NCBI GenBank assembly: GCA_013285425.1
Contig: CP053447.1
Span: 874,001 to 938,000, forward strand
Origin: Ignavibacteriota bacterium
GTDB lineage: Bacteria; Bacteroidota; Ignavibacteria; Ignavibacteriales; Ignavibacteriaceae
Direction: 5' to 3'
DNA: 64,000 nt
Under the pieces are notes generated by a model. It did no database searches, was not told the DNA's origin, and saw only the letters and a list, made by a program, of their open reading frames with translations. Of this stretch, positions 37,519-48,056 are shown in pieces; position 1 is the first letter of the stretch; each line of letters begins with the position of its first letter. The position numbers were made by a program, and so were the translations under genes.

Positions 37519-38802
37519 ATGAAACAAAAACTTCTATTTTCGCTGGTTGCAGTGTTATTATTAACTGTAACCGGATATTCTCAGTGGGTTAACTCAGGTG
37601 CTTGGCCTGATGGTTCATTATTGGGGCAGTTGCACGGTATCGCTGTAGATCCGGATGGAAAAGTCTGGTTAGGAAATTTTAACCCTGAAAAATATCTGCC
37701 TTCAGGTTCAACCGATACTGTAACAGCAAACCTGATTCGTGTTTTTAATCCTGATGGTACTCCGGCTTCATTTTCACCTGTATGGCGTGTTGTTGGAAAT
37801 GGTATTAACGATACACTTAAAGGCAGCAACGTAAGAGGAATGAGAGCTGACCATAATGGTAATATTATTATCACATTAGGTAATCAAAGAATGTATAGAG
37901 TTAATTATCAGAATGGTGAAGGTATGAGTAAAGTTATATTAACATTAGGTACTTCACCTACCGCACCAGCAGTAAGCGATGATGGAAAAATTTTCGTTGG
38001 ACCGGTTGTTAATTCAGGCTCAGTGATTCAGGAATATGATGCTGATTTTAACTATTTAGGCGATGTAGTATCATTTAGTATATCCGGTTTCTCAAGAAGT
38101 ATGGAATGTTCTGCAGATGGTAATACTCTTTATTTCCCAAGTTATTCAAGAGGGATAATCATAGTTTATAACAGACCTGATGAGTTTTCAGCGTTTGATT
38201 CGGTTGGAACTATAATGGACGGCGTAGATTGTGAATCAATTGCTTTTAATAAAGCAACCGGAAATTTATGGGTATCGGCTGGTTCATATAATGATATGCC
38301 GGATCCGCCGTTTACACCAGATACCTGGTATGAGTTTGATCTTTCAACAAACCAGGTACTCGACAGTCTGAAATGGGAATTTGTTGTTCCTCAAAGTCCT
38401 GATGAAAGACCACGTGCGATTGATTTCAGCCCAGATGGAAACACGGCTTATATCGGATGCTTTGGTGGTTCAGGTTATCCACTGGCTCAGAAAGTTGAAA
38501 AAGTTGTAAGTGTTGAAGACCAGGGTGAAATTGTTGTTAATGGATACAAACTATCACAGAACTATCCTAATCCTTTTAACCCAACAACAAAAATTAACTT
38601 TGAATTGTCAGCAAGTGGTTTTACAACATTGAAGATTTATGATATGCTTGGCAATGAAGTTGCAACATTAGTACAGAATGAATTAACTGCCGGCTCACAT
38701 TCTGTCAATTTCAATGCAGCTAATTTAGCTTCCGGAACTTATTTGTATCAATTGAATGTTAATGGTACAAGAATAACAAACAAGATGATACTCTTAAAGT
38801 AA
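37519..38802 (+). CDS. Secreted propeller protein with T9SS sorting domain (surface operon 1)
   Basis: 427 residues: signal peptide (ends TGYSQ), an NHL/SMP-30-like propeller with regularly spaced GIAVDPDGKVWLGN, MRADHNGNIIITLG, VSDDGKIFVGP, CSADGNTLYFPS, and IDFSPDGNTAYIGC strands, and a C-terminal T9SS domain with SQNYPNPFNPTTKINFELS and ending NKMILLK. It is the last gene of the operon that starts at 28946, before the terminator at 38843. As the only clear T9SS cargo in that operon it is the obvious secreted product, but its function is unknown. An SD-like AGAGAGG site precedes the ATG. Confidence 0.82.
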   Translation: MKQKLLFSLVAVLLLTVTGYSQWVNSGAWPDGSLLGQLHGIAVDPDGKVWLGNFNPEKYLPSGSTDTVTANLIRVFNPDGTPASFSPVWRVVGNGINDTLKGSNVRGMRADHNGNIIITLGNQRMYRVNYQNGEGMSKVILTLGTSPTAPAVSDDGKIFVGPVVNSGSVIQEYDADFNYLGDVVSFSISGFSRSMECSADGNTLYFPSYSRGIIIVYNRPDEFSAFDSVGTIMDGVDCESIAFNKATGNLWVSAGSYNDMPDPPFTPDTWYEFDLSTNQVLDSLKWEFVVPQSPDERPRAIDFSPDGNTAYIGCFGGSGYPLAQKVEKVVSVEDQGEIVVNGYKLSQNYPNPFNPTTKINFELSASGFTTLKIYDMLGNEVATLVQNELTAGSHSVNFNAANLASGTYLYQLNVNGTRITNKMILLK

Positions 38803-38842
38803 TCAGGTAATAAGTTAAAAGCTAAAAGCAAGAAGTTAAAGG

Positions 38843-38870
38843 AAAGGCACGAGAGATCGTGCCTTTTCTT
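38843..38870 (+). terminator. Rho-independent terminator of surface operon 1
   Basis: Perfect 10-bp stem AAAGGCACGA (38843-38852) / TCGTGCCTTT (38857-38866) with a GAGA tetraloop, followed by TCTT. About 40 bases after the T9SS gene. Confidence 0.9.
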
Positions 38871-38941
38871 ATCGGATGGGTTTATCTTATTAAAAAACTT
38901 GATTAACTTTAAACAGTTATTAATCATTATTATTTAATGCC

Positions 38942-41309
38942 ATGAAAAAAGCTTACTATATTATTTTTATCATTCTTTATTTTTACATCAATTTACAGCC
39001 AATCAATTCCGCCTAAAAGAGAAATGCGTGCTGCATGGGTTGCAACAGTTACAAATCTTGATTGGCCAAGTTCAAATTCATTATCTACTGCTCAGCAGAA
39101 ACAAGAGCTGATAGACTTGCTGGATGAGCTTGATCGTGATGGGATAAATACAATAATTTTCCAGATTAGAACTGAATGTGATGCTTTTTACAGCTCTGCA
39201 TTTGATCCATGGTCATACTGGTTAACCGGCTCACAAGGTACAGCCCCTTACCCTTATTATGATCCTCTTGAATTTGCAATTGAAGAAGCACACAAACGGG
39301 GAATGGAGTTACACGCATGGTTTAATCCATACAGGGTTGAAAGAGCAGTGGGAAATTATACTACTGCACCAAACCATGTAACAAACCAGCATCCTGACTG
39401 GATAATTCAGATTTCTACTTTCAAGTTTCTTGATCCCGGTTTACCAATGGTTCGGGATTATGTAACTTCAGTTGTTTATGATGTTGTCAGCCGGTATGAT
39501 GTAGATGGAATTCACGCTGATGATTATTTTTATCCATATCCCCCAAATCAAATAACAAACCAGGATGCGGCTACATTTGCGGCTTATCCGCGCGGTTTTA
39601 CAAATATTGCCGACTGGCGCAGAGATAATGTTAATTTATTAATTGCACAGGTAAATGATACCATACAATCAGTAAAACCATGGGTTAAATTTGGTATGAG
39701 TCCCTTTGGTATCTGGAAAAATGGTGTACCTCCTGGTACTTCAGGATTATCGGCATATCATGAAATTTACTGCGATGCAATTGCCTGGTTACACGATCGT
39801 TCGATTGATTATCTTACTCCACAGCTTTACTGGCCCTTTGGCGGAGGACAGGATTATGCCAAACTTCAGCCATGGTGGGCTGATTCTGTTCATGCAAATG
39901 GCAGACACTTTTACCCCGGACACGCTTATTACAGAATTCCTAATTGGCCAAGTTCTAGTGAAATGCCAAGACAGATTAGATTAGATAGAAATAATCCTAA
40001 AGTTAAAGGCGGAGTATTTTTCAGGGCAAAAAATTTTGGTGAAAATCCTAAAGGAGTAACTGATTCTTTACGAAATGATCTTTATAGGTATAAAGCGATC
40101 TTACCAGTAATGAACTGGAAAGATGTAATAAATCCTAATCCGCCGCTGAATTTAAAGTTTGAAAGATTAGCAAACGGACAGGCAGGATTAAAGTGGGACG
40201 TTCCACTTGCTGCAGTTGATGGTGATACTGCAAGCAGATATGTTGTTTACAGATTCAATTACGCTAACATACAGCCTTCAGATTTGGAAAACTCTGCAAA
40301 TATAATTGATGTTGCCGGTTATAGAGAAAATATTCCTGGTGAACCACCTTCACCAAACGGACCTTATTATTTTGTTGTTACTTCTCTTGATAGAAATTAT
40401 AACGAAAGTACGATGAGCAGCATATTGCAAGTCAATCCTCCGCCTGCTCCGGTTTTGGCATTTCCACCAAATGGTACTGCAGATGTTGAAGATACTGTAA
40501 TGTTAAAATGGAATTATCCAGCTTTAGCTTCTTCGTATAGATTACAGATTTCAAGATCAGCAACTTTTGATTCATTGATGTTTTTAGATTTAAGCGGAAT
40601 TATAGATACATTTAAAGTTATAACAGGCATAGATGGGCAGACAAAATATTATTGGAGAGTATATTCTGTTAATGCCGGCGGTGCAAGTAATTATTCAACA
40701 CCATTTAATTTTACAACCGGATTTCCATCTAAAACCATACTTGCTGCTCCTCTAAATAATACAACAAATGTTCCGGTAGATACGGTTTTATATTGGCGCG
40801 AAACTCCTGGTGCAGAATCGTATAGATTACTTTTAGCACGGTCATTAGACTTTTCACAAAATTCAATTATTGTTGATCAATCAGGGATTACAGATACTTC
40901 TCTCGTAATTTCTAATCTCAATCAGAATACTTTATATTTCTGGAAAGTCAGGGCTGAGAATCAATACGGAATGGGTTTATATTCCAATATCTGGAGATTC
41001 AAAACATTTAATCCTTCGGGCTTAGAAGATCAGAATTATATTCCGGCAGAATTTTCACTTGAACAAAATTATCCAAATCCTTTTAATCCGACGACCAATA
41101 TTGAGTTTAAAATTCCTCAATCTGGTTTTACTTCACTTAAGATTTATAATTTATTAGGACAGGAAGTTGCAGTTGTAGTTAATGATTATTTAAACCCTGG
41201 TAGTTATTTATTTAGTTTTGATGCATCTGCATTCCCGAGCGGGATATATCTGTACAGACTGAAAGTAAATGAATTATCTGCATCAAAGAAAATGCTGCTG
41301 ATAAAGTAA
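38942..41309 (+). CDS. GHL10/YngK-type secreted glycosyl hydrolase with T9SS domain (frameshift in signal peptide)
   Basis: The open frame starts at 39024 with MRAAWVATVTNLDWPSSNSLS, the first strand of a GHL10 (FenI/YngK/DUF187) TIM barrel; further blocks GINTIIFQIRTECDAFY, RGMELHAWFNPYR, VDGIHADDYFYPYP and VKFGMSPFGIW agree. FNIII-like domains and a T9SS domain (NYPNPFNPTTNIEFKIP, ending KKMLLIK) follow. A signal peptide is encoded just upstream in the same frame (LFLSFFIFTSIYSQ) but its ATG at 38942 is one base out of frame because the A-run 38945-38950 has six A; five would give MKKLTILFLSFF. Full length would be about 788 residues. Probably cleaves a surface or exopolysaccharide. Confidence 0.75.
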
Positions 41310-41315
41310 AATTTT

Positions 41316-41338
41316 AGCCCGGTACTGCCGGGCTTTTT
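41316..41338 (+). terminator. Rho-independent terminator
   Basis: Perfect 7-bp stem AGCCCGG (41316-41322) / CCGGGCT (41328-41334) with a 5-base loop and a following TTTTA. It separates the GHL10-like gene from the amidase-like gene, only 15 bases before the latter's start. Confidence 0.8.
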
Positions 41339-41352
41339 AATCCCGGATTATT

Positions 41353-44334
41353 ATGCAAAAAATCAAAATCTTTTTTCTGCTCCTTACATTTCTTTTTATC
41401 AATTCCTGCAGCACATCAGAAGAAATAACCTTACAATCGGAGTTTGATTATTGTAAATCAAATTTTGTTTCACAGTTAGATGTAATCAAACAAGAATTCA
41501 GCCTTTCAAAATTTGTTAAGTTAAACAATGTTCTGTTTGATAGTGTAAATAAAACAATAACCGTTCAATTCAGCAGAGAACTTGCTTCATTACCGGTTAG
41601 AGAAGAATTTTCTGCACGGTTAAAAAAAACTATAAGTAATTTTTTTACAGGAAGTCTGAGTCAATACAGTTTAGTTGTAACATCTATGGGCTATAATATT
41701 GATGAACTTATTCCAAATTTTTATAGAACTGACAAAAACAAAATTGATAAAACAAGACTTACAAAATCCGTAAAGGAAAGAGTTCCGGTTGTTCAGAACA
41801 GCAGTAAGCCTTTTAAAATTGTTAAAGGACTTAATAACAGAAACATCTTATTATGGCATAGTCACGGTTGGTATTACAATAACAACGAAAAAAGATGGAT
41901 GTGGCAGCGTGCGCGTTTGTTTCAAACAATCGAAGACCTTGGTCCTTTAAGTTTTACAATTCCATATCTTATCCCAATGCTGGAAAATGCAGGTGCTAAT
42001 GTCTTTGTTCCGAGAGAACGTGATTTCCAAATCAATGAGGTTATTATTGATAATGATTACTCAGCTAAAGACTCTTATATAGAGACTTCAGTTTCAGATA
42101 AGAATGTTTGGAAAACTTCGTCTGAAAAGGGATTCGCATTAAAAAGCCCGACTATAAGGGAAGGTGAAAATCCGTTTAATAACGGAACTGCCCGGTATGT
42201 TAATTCAATGATAAATCCTTTTTCATCAGTTAGCTGGATTCCAGAAATCCCAAAGACAGGTTACTATGCAGTTTATATTTCTTATTTATCGTCGGATAAA
42301 AATGTAACTGATGCACAATACAAGGTTAAGCACTCCGGCGGTGAAACAGAATTTAGAGTCAATCAAACTATCGGAGGGAAAACCTGGATTTATCTCGGTA
42401 CATTTAAATTTGAAAAGGGCAGAAATAAAAATCAGGGTGTAGTATTAACAAATCAAAGTAAAGAAATTGATAAAATTGTATCTGCTGATGCTGTTAGATT
42501 TGGCGGGGGAATGGGTATCGTTGAGCGTGAAGGAAGGACAAGCGGTAAACCAAAGTTTGCAGAAGGTTCAAGATATTGGCTGCAATTTGCCGGTATGCCG
42601 GATACTCTTACATACAATCTCAATAATTACAGTAACGATTATAATGATGATTATCAGTCCCGTGCTGAATATGGTAATTATTTATACGGTGCACCATTTG
42701 GTCCAAACAGAAAACGAAATGAAAAGGGATTAGGAATACCAATTGATCTTTCACTGGCATTTCATACCGATGCCGGAATTACCAGAAATGATACTGCGAT
42801 CGGAACATTAATGATTTACAGCATCCCTGGTTTGGATTCCCAGAATGTTTTTCCCGATGGTGTTTCAAGACTTGCAAACAGGGATCTTTCGGATATTGTG
42901 CAGACTCAGATTGTGAATGACATAAGAGGGAAATATGATTCAACGTGGACTAGAAGACAGCTTATGAATTCAATGTACAGCGAAGCAGCCAGACCAAATG
43001 TACCTTCCATGCTTTTAGAATTATTATCACATCAGAATTTTTATGATATGAAATTTGCATTGGACCCGGTATTCAGATTTGATGTTGCACGGTCGATTTA
43101 TATTGGTATGTTAAAATATTTATCTGTACAAAATGGATCTGATTTTGTTGTTCAGCCTTTGCCTCCGAAAAACTTTTCCGCAATTCTTAATAATAGCGGG
43201 GAGGTTGAATTAAGCTGGAAAGCTCAGATTGATAATTATGAACCAACAGCATCTGCTGATAAGTTTGTTCTTTATACTCGGATAAACGATAAAGGATTTG
43301 ATAATGGAAAAGTGATTGAATCAAATAAAATAAAATTATCTGATCTGAAAGAAGATAATATTTATAGTTACAAGGTTACAGCTCTGAATAACGGAGGTGA
43401 AAGTTTTCCATCAGAAGTGTTGTCTGTTTGTTTTAATAAGAAATCACCAAATCCGGTATTAATTGTAAATGGCTTTGATCGTGTTTCAGCACCAGCAAGT
43501 TTTGATTCACCTGATTTTTCCGGTTTTACTAATTTTATTGATGAAGGAGTTCCGGATAAATATGATTTATCTTTTACCGGAACACAATTTAACTTTAATC
43601 CTTCTTCAAAGTGGATTACAGATGATAATCCGGGTCATGGTGCTAGTAGTTCCGACTATGAAGGAAAAGTTATTTCCGGAAACATATTTGATTTTGTTTT
43701 TACACATGGCAAAGCAATAAAGTCAAATGGATTTAGTTTTTGTTCTGCCAGTGATGAATCTGTAATGAACGGCGAGGTTAATCTTGCAGATTTTAAAATG
43801 GTGGATATCATATTCGGGGAAGAGAAAAAAACTCAGGCTCCTAAATACAAAGAACAAATAAGATTTGAAGTTTTTCCTGATTTATTGAAAGAGAAAGTTA
43901 AATCATATTTATCTAATGGAGGCAAATTATTTATAAGCGGATCTTATATCGGCACTGATTTGTATTCAGACATAGACAGCACAGGAATTAAATTTGCAAA
44001 TGAAGTTCTTAAATTAAAATTAAAAACCGGATGGGCGGTAAAAACCGGAAAAGTAATTTCAGTTAACGAAAACTTTTTAGCAAAAAATCAATCTTTGGAA
44101 TTTAACACAGCTTTAAATGATTCAATTTATAAAGTTGAAGCACCTGATGAGCTTGGAGAAATAAATGGCAGTGAAGTTCTTATGAGATATTCAGAAAATT
44201 ATTTTAGTTCGGTTATTGGCTACAAAGGAGATTACTCAATAATTACATTTGGTTTTCCGTTTGAAACTATAATAGGTGAAAAAAACAGAAATACAATAAT
44301 GAAAGCAGTATTGAATTATTTAAATGTAAAATGA
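41353..44334 (+). CDS. Amidase-like lipoprotein with golvesin-like and FNIII domains
   Basis: 993 residues. Lipoprotein signal with SC at about residue 18-19 (FLFINSCSTSEE). Conserved blocks NILLWHSHGWYYNNNEKRW, PYLIPMLENAGANVFVPRERD, and SLAFHTDAGI are typical of a group of large Bacteroidota proteins resembling N-acetylmuramoyl-L-alanine amidases, here with an inserted golvesin-C-like domain (about 290-400: GYYAVYISYLSSDKNVTDAQYKV). The metal-binding triad in this group is not firmly defined, though WHSHGW and FHTDAG carry histidines. A FNIII domain follows, then a C-terminal region with GKLFISGSYIGTDLY. Activity is inferred, not shown. It lies next to muropeptide-recycling genes. Confidence 0.65.
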   Translation: MQKIKIFFLLLTFLFINSCSTSEEITLQSEFDYCKSNFVSQLDVIKQEFSLSKFVKLNNVLFDSVNKTITVQFSRELASLPVREEFSARLKKTISNFFTGSLSQYSLVVTSMGYNIDELIPNFYRTDKNKIDKTRLTKSVKERVPVVQNSSKPFKIVKGLNNRNILLWHSHGWYYNNNEKRWMWQRARLFQTIEDLGPLSFTIPYLIPMLENAGANVFVPRERDFQINEVIIDNDYSAKDSYIETSVSDKNVWKTSSEKGFALKSPTIREGENPFNNGTARYVNSMINPFSSVSWIPEIPKTGYYAVYISYLSSDKNVTDAQYKVKHSGGETEFRVNQTIGGKTWIYLGTFKFEKGRNKNQGVVLTNQSKEIDKIVSADAVRFGGGMGIVEREGRTSGKPKFAEGSRYWLQFAGMPDTLTYNLNNYSNDYNDDYQSRAEYGNYLYGAPFGPNRKRNEKGLGIPIDLSLAFHTDAGITRNDTAIGTLMIYSIPGLDSQNVFPDGVSRLANRDLSDIVQTQIVNDIRGKYDSTWTRRQLMNSMYSEAARPNVPSMLLELLSHQNFYDMKFALDPVFRFDVARSIYIGMLKYLSVQNGSDFVVQPLPPKNFSAILNNSGEVELSWKAQIDNYEPTASADKFVLYTRINDKGFDNGKVIESNKIKLSDLKEDNIYSYKVTALNNGGESFPSEVLSVCFNKKSPNPVLIVNGFDRVSAPASFDSPDFSGFTNFIDEGVPDKYDLSFTGTQFNFNPSSKWITDDNPGHGASSSDYEGKVISGNIFDFVFTHGKAIKSNGFSFCSASDESVMNGEVNLADFKMVDIIFGEEKKTQAPKYKEQIRFEVFPDLLKEKVKSYLSNGGKLFISGSYIGTDLYSDIDSTGIKFANEVLKLKLKTGWAVKTGKVISVNENFLAKNQSLEFNTALNDSIYKVEAPDELGEINGSEVLMRYSENYFSSVIGYKGDYSIITFGFPFETIIGEKNRNTIMKAVLNYLNVK

Positions 44335-44421
44335 TTTGATGCTGCAAAAATATTTGCAGTCTGATCTTAAGATAGCAAAGAGTTTATTCCTGTATAATTA
44401 CATCAAAAATATTTTAACAGA

Positions 44422-45552
44422 TTAACTTTTTAATCCAATACCGGGATAATCATTCAGAGTTACTCTGCCATCAATCACTTTCATTCCTTCAAACGGGTCA
44501 TTCTTTATAAGCAAAGCGCCGTCAAGATCAGCCCAGTCAACCATCGGAGAAAGCTGTGAAGCAGCGGATATAGCGCAGCTTGTTTCAGTCATACATCCAA
44601 GCATTATCTTTTTATTTAATGCTCTTGCCATAGCAATCATTTTATTTGCCTCGCGCATTCCAGTACATTTCATCAGTTTAATAACTACACCGGCATAAAC
44701 ATCCTTCATCTTAATTAAATCACCTATTCGCTGTATTGATTCATCTCCAAGAATCGGTATTGGTGAATTTTCAGTTATCCATGCATTTTCATCAATCATT
44801 TCTTTTGGAAGCGGCTGCTCAACATAAAGCACATTTTTATCACTAAGCCAGTTTATCATATCAAGTGCCTGATGTTTATCAGTCCAGCCCTGATTAGCAT
44901 CTGCTGTTAACGGAACATCGGTAACCGATCTAATCGTATTGATCATCTCTTTATCGTTATCCTTACCAAGTTTAACTTTTAATAATTTAAACTCAGATGC
45001 TTCTTTAACTTTCTGTTTAACTACTTCAGCGGTATCAATACCGATTGTAAAAGTTGTATCGGGGGTTTTTGATTTATCATATCCCCATATTTTATACCAT
45101 GGCTGATTTAATAATTTCCCTACCAGATCATGTAAAGCAATATCAATCGAAGCTTTTGCAGCCGTATTCTTCTGATCAATAGAATCAACATAAGTAAGAA
45201 TATCTTCCATCTGAAATGGGTCATCAAACTGTTCAAGATTAACTTTTGATAAAAAAGCTGCTGCTGTTTCCTGTGATTCGCCGAGATATTGCGGCATTGA
45301 AGCTTCACCGTATCCTGTTATACCATCATATTCAATTTCAGTCAGCATTACCGGAGTAGTAGTTCTGGAATAAACAGCAACTGTAAAAACATGCTTAAGC
45401 TCAAGTGTATATGGTTTAAATCTTAACTTCATTTTAGAGCCTTTGTTTTTAATTATATTTTTTGCAAATGAGGCAGCAGGAATCGAAGCCGCAGCAGATG
45501 CTGCAACTATGAGTCCGCTTGTTTTTAGAAAATCTTTTCTGTTTTGTTTCAT
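44422..45552 (-). CDS. Dipeptide epimerase (L-Ala-D/L-Glu epimerase type), enolase superfamily, exported
   Basis: 376 residues. The N-terminus NRKDFLKTSGLIVAASAAASIPAASFA is a signal sequence with Tat-like features (no strict RR). The MR/MLE barrel has the catalytic KVKLGKDNDKE (KxK), the metal-binding Asp in LTADANQGW, Glu in YVEQPL, the DES in ILGDES, and the second-side lysine in VIKLMKCTG. This matches dipeptide epimerases that invert L-Ala-D-Glu from peptidoglycan peptides. The periplasmic location is unusual, as E. coli YcjG is cytoplasmic. It lies convergent with the amidase-like gene and 11 bases downstream of the NagB/PIG-L gene, in an operon. Confidence 0.82.
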   Translation of the reverse strand: MKQNRKDFLKTSGLIVAASAAASIPAASFAKNIIKNKGSKMKLRFKPYTLELKHVFTVAVYSRTTTPVMLTEIEYDGITGYGEASMPQYLGESQETAAAFLSKVNLEQFDDPFQMEDILTYVDSIDQKNTAAKASIDIALHDLVGKLLNQPWYKIWGYDKSKTPDTTFTIGIDTAEVVKQKVKEASEFKLLKVKLGKDNDKEMINTIRSVTDVPLTADANQGWTDKHQALDMINWLSDKNVLYVEQPLPKEMIDENAWITENSPIPILGDESIQRIGDLIKMKDVYAGVVIKLMKCTGMREANKMIAMARALNKKIMLGCMTETSCAISAASQLSPMVDWADLDGALLIKNDPFEGMKVIDGRVTLNDYPGIGLKS

Positions 45553-45563
45553 ATCAGTCCCGA

Positions 45564-47897
45564 CTAATAATTTTCAGTTAATTTTCTTAGTTCAGCGGAA
45601 TGAGTGTAAAATTCTTCAAGCGATAGCTCTTTAAGATATACCATTCCGTAAGCAGCCTGAACTCTTGGATGCGGATGTTTTAAGAAATAATCTTTGCCTA
45701 AACATAATCTAATGGTTTGATATTGTTCAACCTGAATTCTCTGAGCTAATCTTGAAAACGGACCGTCATACTCCCAGCTTGGAAAACTTGCTGAACGCTG
45801 CGAACCATAACTGTTAAGAAAAGTATTTTCCATTATTGCCATCGAGTTAAGGCTTACAGGAATAAAAATATTTGCCTCCGCAGGATGGAATCTGTACCAC
45901 ACATTTCTGTAGCCCCAAACCTTAACATCTTTTATTCCGGTCTCTGCTTCATAAAGTTTAAGAGCTTCAGCAGTTGCCTGCAATACTTTGTAATGAGTAT
46001 CGGGACCGCTGCCTTCGGGGTCTAATGCAACCGATACAATAGTTGGTTTAATTTTTTTGAGCAGGTTTAAAACCGGAATGACATCTCTATCCATTTGAGG
46101 ATTTTCAGTAAAGATATCTCCCTGGTAAAATCCCAAACGCATATGCGAAACTGCACTTGTATTAAAACCAAAGAAAGCCCAAACAAGTTCTTCTTCCCAT
46201 TCGCGCATCATTCCTTTTAATTTCTGTACATGTGGTATGTCTTTCTTACCCGGATACTGTGTTTTAAAATAATTTATAAGTTCATCAACTCTGTCTTCAA
46301 GATAAGATATATTATCTTCCTCATAAATCTCAATCATATTTCTCAGCAATCTTCTTGAAACAGCTTCTTTTCGGATTGTCTTGCTGTGTGCAGCCAATCC
46401 ATCAAGATAAAGATGAATATCACGGTTTTTTCCCTCATTAAATTCAGGATCAAAATAACGTTGAGTAAATCTTGAAGTAAACTCTGTCTGGCTTAAATAA
46501 TATTTCAGGTCTTCAAGCAATCCGAGCATATAAGAATTTGTTACTGCAGTAAATCCGCTTGTCATAGTAACAAAATGATGACTGTTGCTTGCATCTCTTA
46601 CAAGATGTGTTATGTATGGTAAATATCCAAGCGGAATATCATCGTGATGCGGACCTGTGTGCAGAATTACCTGATTGGAAACAGGCTGCATTCCTCTTTC
46701 AAATCTTTGTATTATCGAATCGTGAATCTCTTTACCGAATTCTTTTGGAGTTTTATTTGTCCTATCAAGAATCAATTTTGTAAGCTTGTTAGATTTATAA
46801 TCTTCAGTTGTAAGATCGAGCAGTGATTTATTCTTTTCCAGACATAAATTAATAATTGCTCTTTCTGCAGATGTATGTGATATCTCTGATTCTTCTGAAA
46901 CATCCTGATAACGTCTTTCGACTAATCTGAAAGCTGCACCGTTTGTTAAGTAAAATCTCGCATTCGGCAATCGCTGAAGAACAGTTGCAGGATATTTATT
47001 GGAAATAGAACTTTGGATAGAATCACGAACTATATTTCCCTTAGCTTCACCAGCAGCTATAATAATGGCAGTTGCATCGGTATTGTAGGTAATAGTATCA
47101 AGCCCGATTGTAATAACTAATCTTTTCTTTGCAACTTCAACTCCGCCCAGATCTGTTGCGGCGGCAGCCTGAGTTTCATAATTAGTTTGGATTAATCTTG
47201 TAGTTGAATAATGGTCGCTGCCCATAACATTAAAACCAATATGTCCGTCTGGTCCTATTCCTCCGAGAAAAAATCCAATTCCTCCTTTATCTCTGATTTT
47301 CTTTTCATAATCTGTACAGAACTGATCCACTAATTCAATTGTTTGCTTTTGATATCTTTCTAAAGTAGTGGATGCCCATCTTGTTCTTAAAGAAAGGTCT
47401 ATATTTTCATCAGGAAAGATTTCTGATAATGGAAGATTATTAGCTGTTGGAATTTCATTTATATTCATCAGCAGTGCTTTGTTTACATCCAATCCCCAAT
47501 TACTGAAATAATATTTTTGTATGTAATAATAAAAACTGTTGTGCTGATGAGAATCAATCGGATAAAATTCATCTATTTGAATAAACTGAATTCCCTTCAT
47601 ATCAGGTCTGTTACTTTGGTCAAGATCGATTTTTTTTAATAATTCCCTTACATCATCTTTATCCCAATTCTTTAAGAAGTAAGCAACCCACTTAATAAAA
47701 TGTTCAGGTGTTTTTCCTGTTGGCAGTGATACAACACCATTAGGATTTTGTTGAACCCATTCAATAAATCTCAACGCAGTCATTTTTCCGAGTTCCGGAA
47801 AATTTGATACCTGTATTACAGGAGTCTTTTCAGTTGGTTTATAAATTAATTTTTTCTGTGATAATTCAAGGTAGTATTGTTCAACTTTTGATGTCAT
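45564..47897 (-). CDS. nagB: Glucosamine-6-phosphate deaminase fused to PIG-L-type deacetylase
   Basis: 777 residues. Residues about 30-330 are a NagB sugar-isomerase domain: SLPTGKTPEHF, FIQIDEFYPI, GIGPDGHIGFN, and TITYNTDATAIIIAAG. Residues about 410-640 form a PIG-L/LmbE deacetylase domain with HTGPHHDDIPLGY zinc motif and a SVALDPEGSGPDTHYK block. This fused protein is known from Bacteroidota. NagB turns GlcN-6-P into fructose-6-P plus ammonia; the second domain may deacetylate GlcNAc-6-P or a related sugar. Context: next to MurQ (divergent) and dipeptide epimerase, so muropeptide sugars and peptides are probably recycled together. The start ATG is 12 codons before the conserved region, with no clear SD. 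Confidence 0.83.
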   Translation of the reverse strand: MTSKVEQYYLELSQKKLIYKPTEKTPVIQVSNFPELGKMTALRFIEWVQQNPNGVVSLPTGKTPEHFIKWVAYFLKNWDKDDVRELLKKIDLDQSNRPDMKGIQFIQIDEFYPIDSHQHNSFYYYIQKYYFSNWGLDVNKALLMNINEIPTANNLPLSEIFPDENIDLSLRTRWASTTLERYQKQTIELVDQFCTDYEKKIRDKGGIGFFLGGIGPDGHIGFNVMGSDHYSTTRLIQTNYETQAAAATDLGGVEVAKKRLVITIGLDTITYNTDATAIIIAAGEAKGNIVRDSIQSSISNKYPATVLQRLPNARFYLTNGAAFRLVERRYQDVSEESEISHTSAERAIINLCLEKNKSLLDLTTEDYKSNKLTKLILDRTNKTPKEFGKEIHDSIIQRFERGMQPVSNQVILHTGPHHDDIPLGYLPYITHLVRDASNSHHFVTMTSGFTAVTNSYMLGLLEDLKYYLSQTEFTSRFTQRYFDPEFNEGKNRDIHLYLDGLAAHSKTIRKEAVSRRLLRNMIEIYEEDNISYLEDRVDELINYFKTQYPGKKDIPHVQKLKGMMREWEEELVWAFFGFNTSAVSHMRLGFYQGDIFTENPQMDRDVIPVLNLLKKIKPTIVSVALDPEGSGPDTHYKVLQATAEALKLYEAETGIKDVKVWGYRNVWYRFHPAEANIFIPVSLNSMAIMENTFLNSYGSQRSASFPSWEYDGPFSRLAQRIQVEQYQTIRLCLGKDYFLKHPHPRVQAAYGMVYLKELSLEEFYTHSAELRKLTENY

Positions 47898-48056
47898 ATC
47901 ATTTTTATCTGTTTAAATAAAGTAAAAATTTAATTTGCGTCCATAAATATAAGAACCTCTGAACTTTCATAAAAGATATGAAGTTTTAACCTGATGTTAA
48001 TTATTAGTCTAAAGTTTTATAATTTACAACATCATTTTCTGAGATTTAAAATAATA

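Noticed and set aside
44342..44359. Short perfect hairpin CTGCAAA/TTTGCAG between convergent genes
   Set aside because: No T-tract on either strand, so not called as a terminator; AT-rich stems like this can occur by chance.
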